6,041 nucleotides of DNA from Gammaproteobacteria bacterium (GTDB lineage: Bacteria; Pseudomonadota; Gammaproteobacteria; Pseudomonadales; Pseudohongiellaceae), in NCBI GenBank assembly GCA_007571115.1, contig RKSA01000166.1, forward strand, positions 1-6,041, written 5' to 3'. A model generated the notes under the pieces. It was not told the DNA's origin. It did not search any database and worked only from the letters and a program-made list of their open reading frames with translations. Position numbers and translations under genes: made by a program. Positions 5,956-6,041 of the stretch are shown piece by piece. Every line of letters starts with the position of its first letter. The first letter of the stretch is position 1.

Positions 5956-6041
5956 ATGACGAGGGCGGCGCATGTCGTGGCCAAGATTGGCGCTCGTGGT
6001 AGTCTTTGCGCTCTGATGCGGGCGTTGTGGCGCCTGTGGCG
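5956..6041 (+). CDS. Possible start of a divergent gene, cut by the window edge
   Basis: An open frame from ATG 5956 runs to the window end without a stop (at least 28 codons). GGGG lies five nt upstream. An internal in-frame ATG at 6016 (MRALWRLW) has better codon use and may be the true start. It overlaps the TGA of a 14-codon frame 5972-6016 (MSWPRLALVVVFAL) that has its own GAGG seven nt upstream. With so few residues I cannot name a family, and it could be non-coding. Confidence 0.3.
   Translation, partial: MTRAAHVVAKIGARGSLCALMRALWRLW

Noticed and set aside
5721..5984. Minus-strand open frame of 87 residues upstream of and overlapping the protease start
   Set aside because: No ribosome binding site or family. 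It would span the likely promoter and enter the protease gene out of frame.
1..6041. tRNA, rRNA, CRISPR array, insertion sequence or attachment site
   Set aside because: I looked for repeated spacers, terminal inverted repeats with transposase frames and tRNA-like folds, and saw none. A tRNAscan or IS database search was not possible here.

Overview
This is a compact, high-GC bacterial window, most likely chromosomal DNA of a proteobacterium. The codon use, short gaps, ATGA/GTGA-type overlaps and the CoxE-type and Lnb_N-type families fit a gammaproteobacterium, perhaps near Xanthomonadales. That taxonomic guess is inference only. Hand counts of six 60-base lines give about 68-77% G+C in the left-hand genes and about 52% inside the protease gene on the right.

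Left part, plus strand (1-4001). A CoxE-like von Willebrand A (VWA) protein (3-1166) begins at the window edge. Its start could overlap the stop of an unseen upstream gene, often a MoxR ATPase in such pairs. Next comes an AAA_14/DUF4143 ATPase (1201-2370) whose C-terminal PD-(D/E)XK-like residues look intact. A 39-nt dyad forming a 13-pair stem fills the junction between these two genes. A 236-nt gap (2371-2606) holds a possible 39-residue ORF and a strong GC hairpin. It is followed by a membrane-anchored DUF4105 (Lnb N-terminal domain-like) protein (2607-4001).

Right part, minus strand (5848 down to 4088). Three genes are tightly packed and overlap, so they probably form one operon: an SDH-family Clp-fold serine proteinase, a 103-residue basic/proline-rich protein in the antitoxin position, and a PIN-domain (VapC-like) toxin RNase. 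The overlaps are 11 nt and 4 nt. A TATACT -10 element lies about 40 nt upstream of the protease start. This operon converges on the DUF4105 gene across an 86-nt gap.

The most interesting element is this minus-strand operon. A predicted protease is translationally coupled to a toxin-antitoxin pair, and its base composition is lower than that of the neighbouring genes. This suggests an acquired module in which the protease might control antitoxin stability. The coupling is seen in the sequence; the functional link is hypothesis. At the right edge a possible plus-strand gene begins but is too short to identify. I see no tRNA, rRNA, CRISPR array or insertion sequence.
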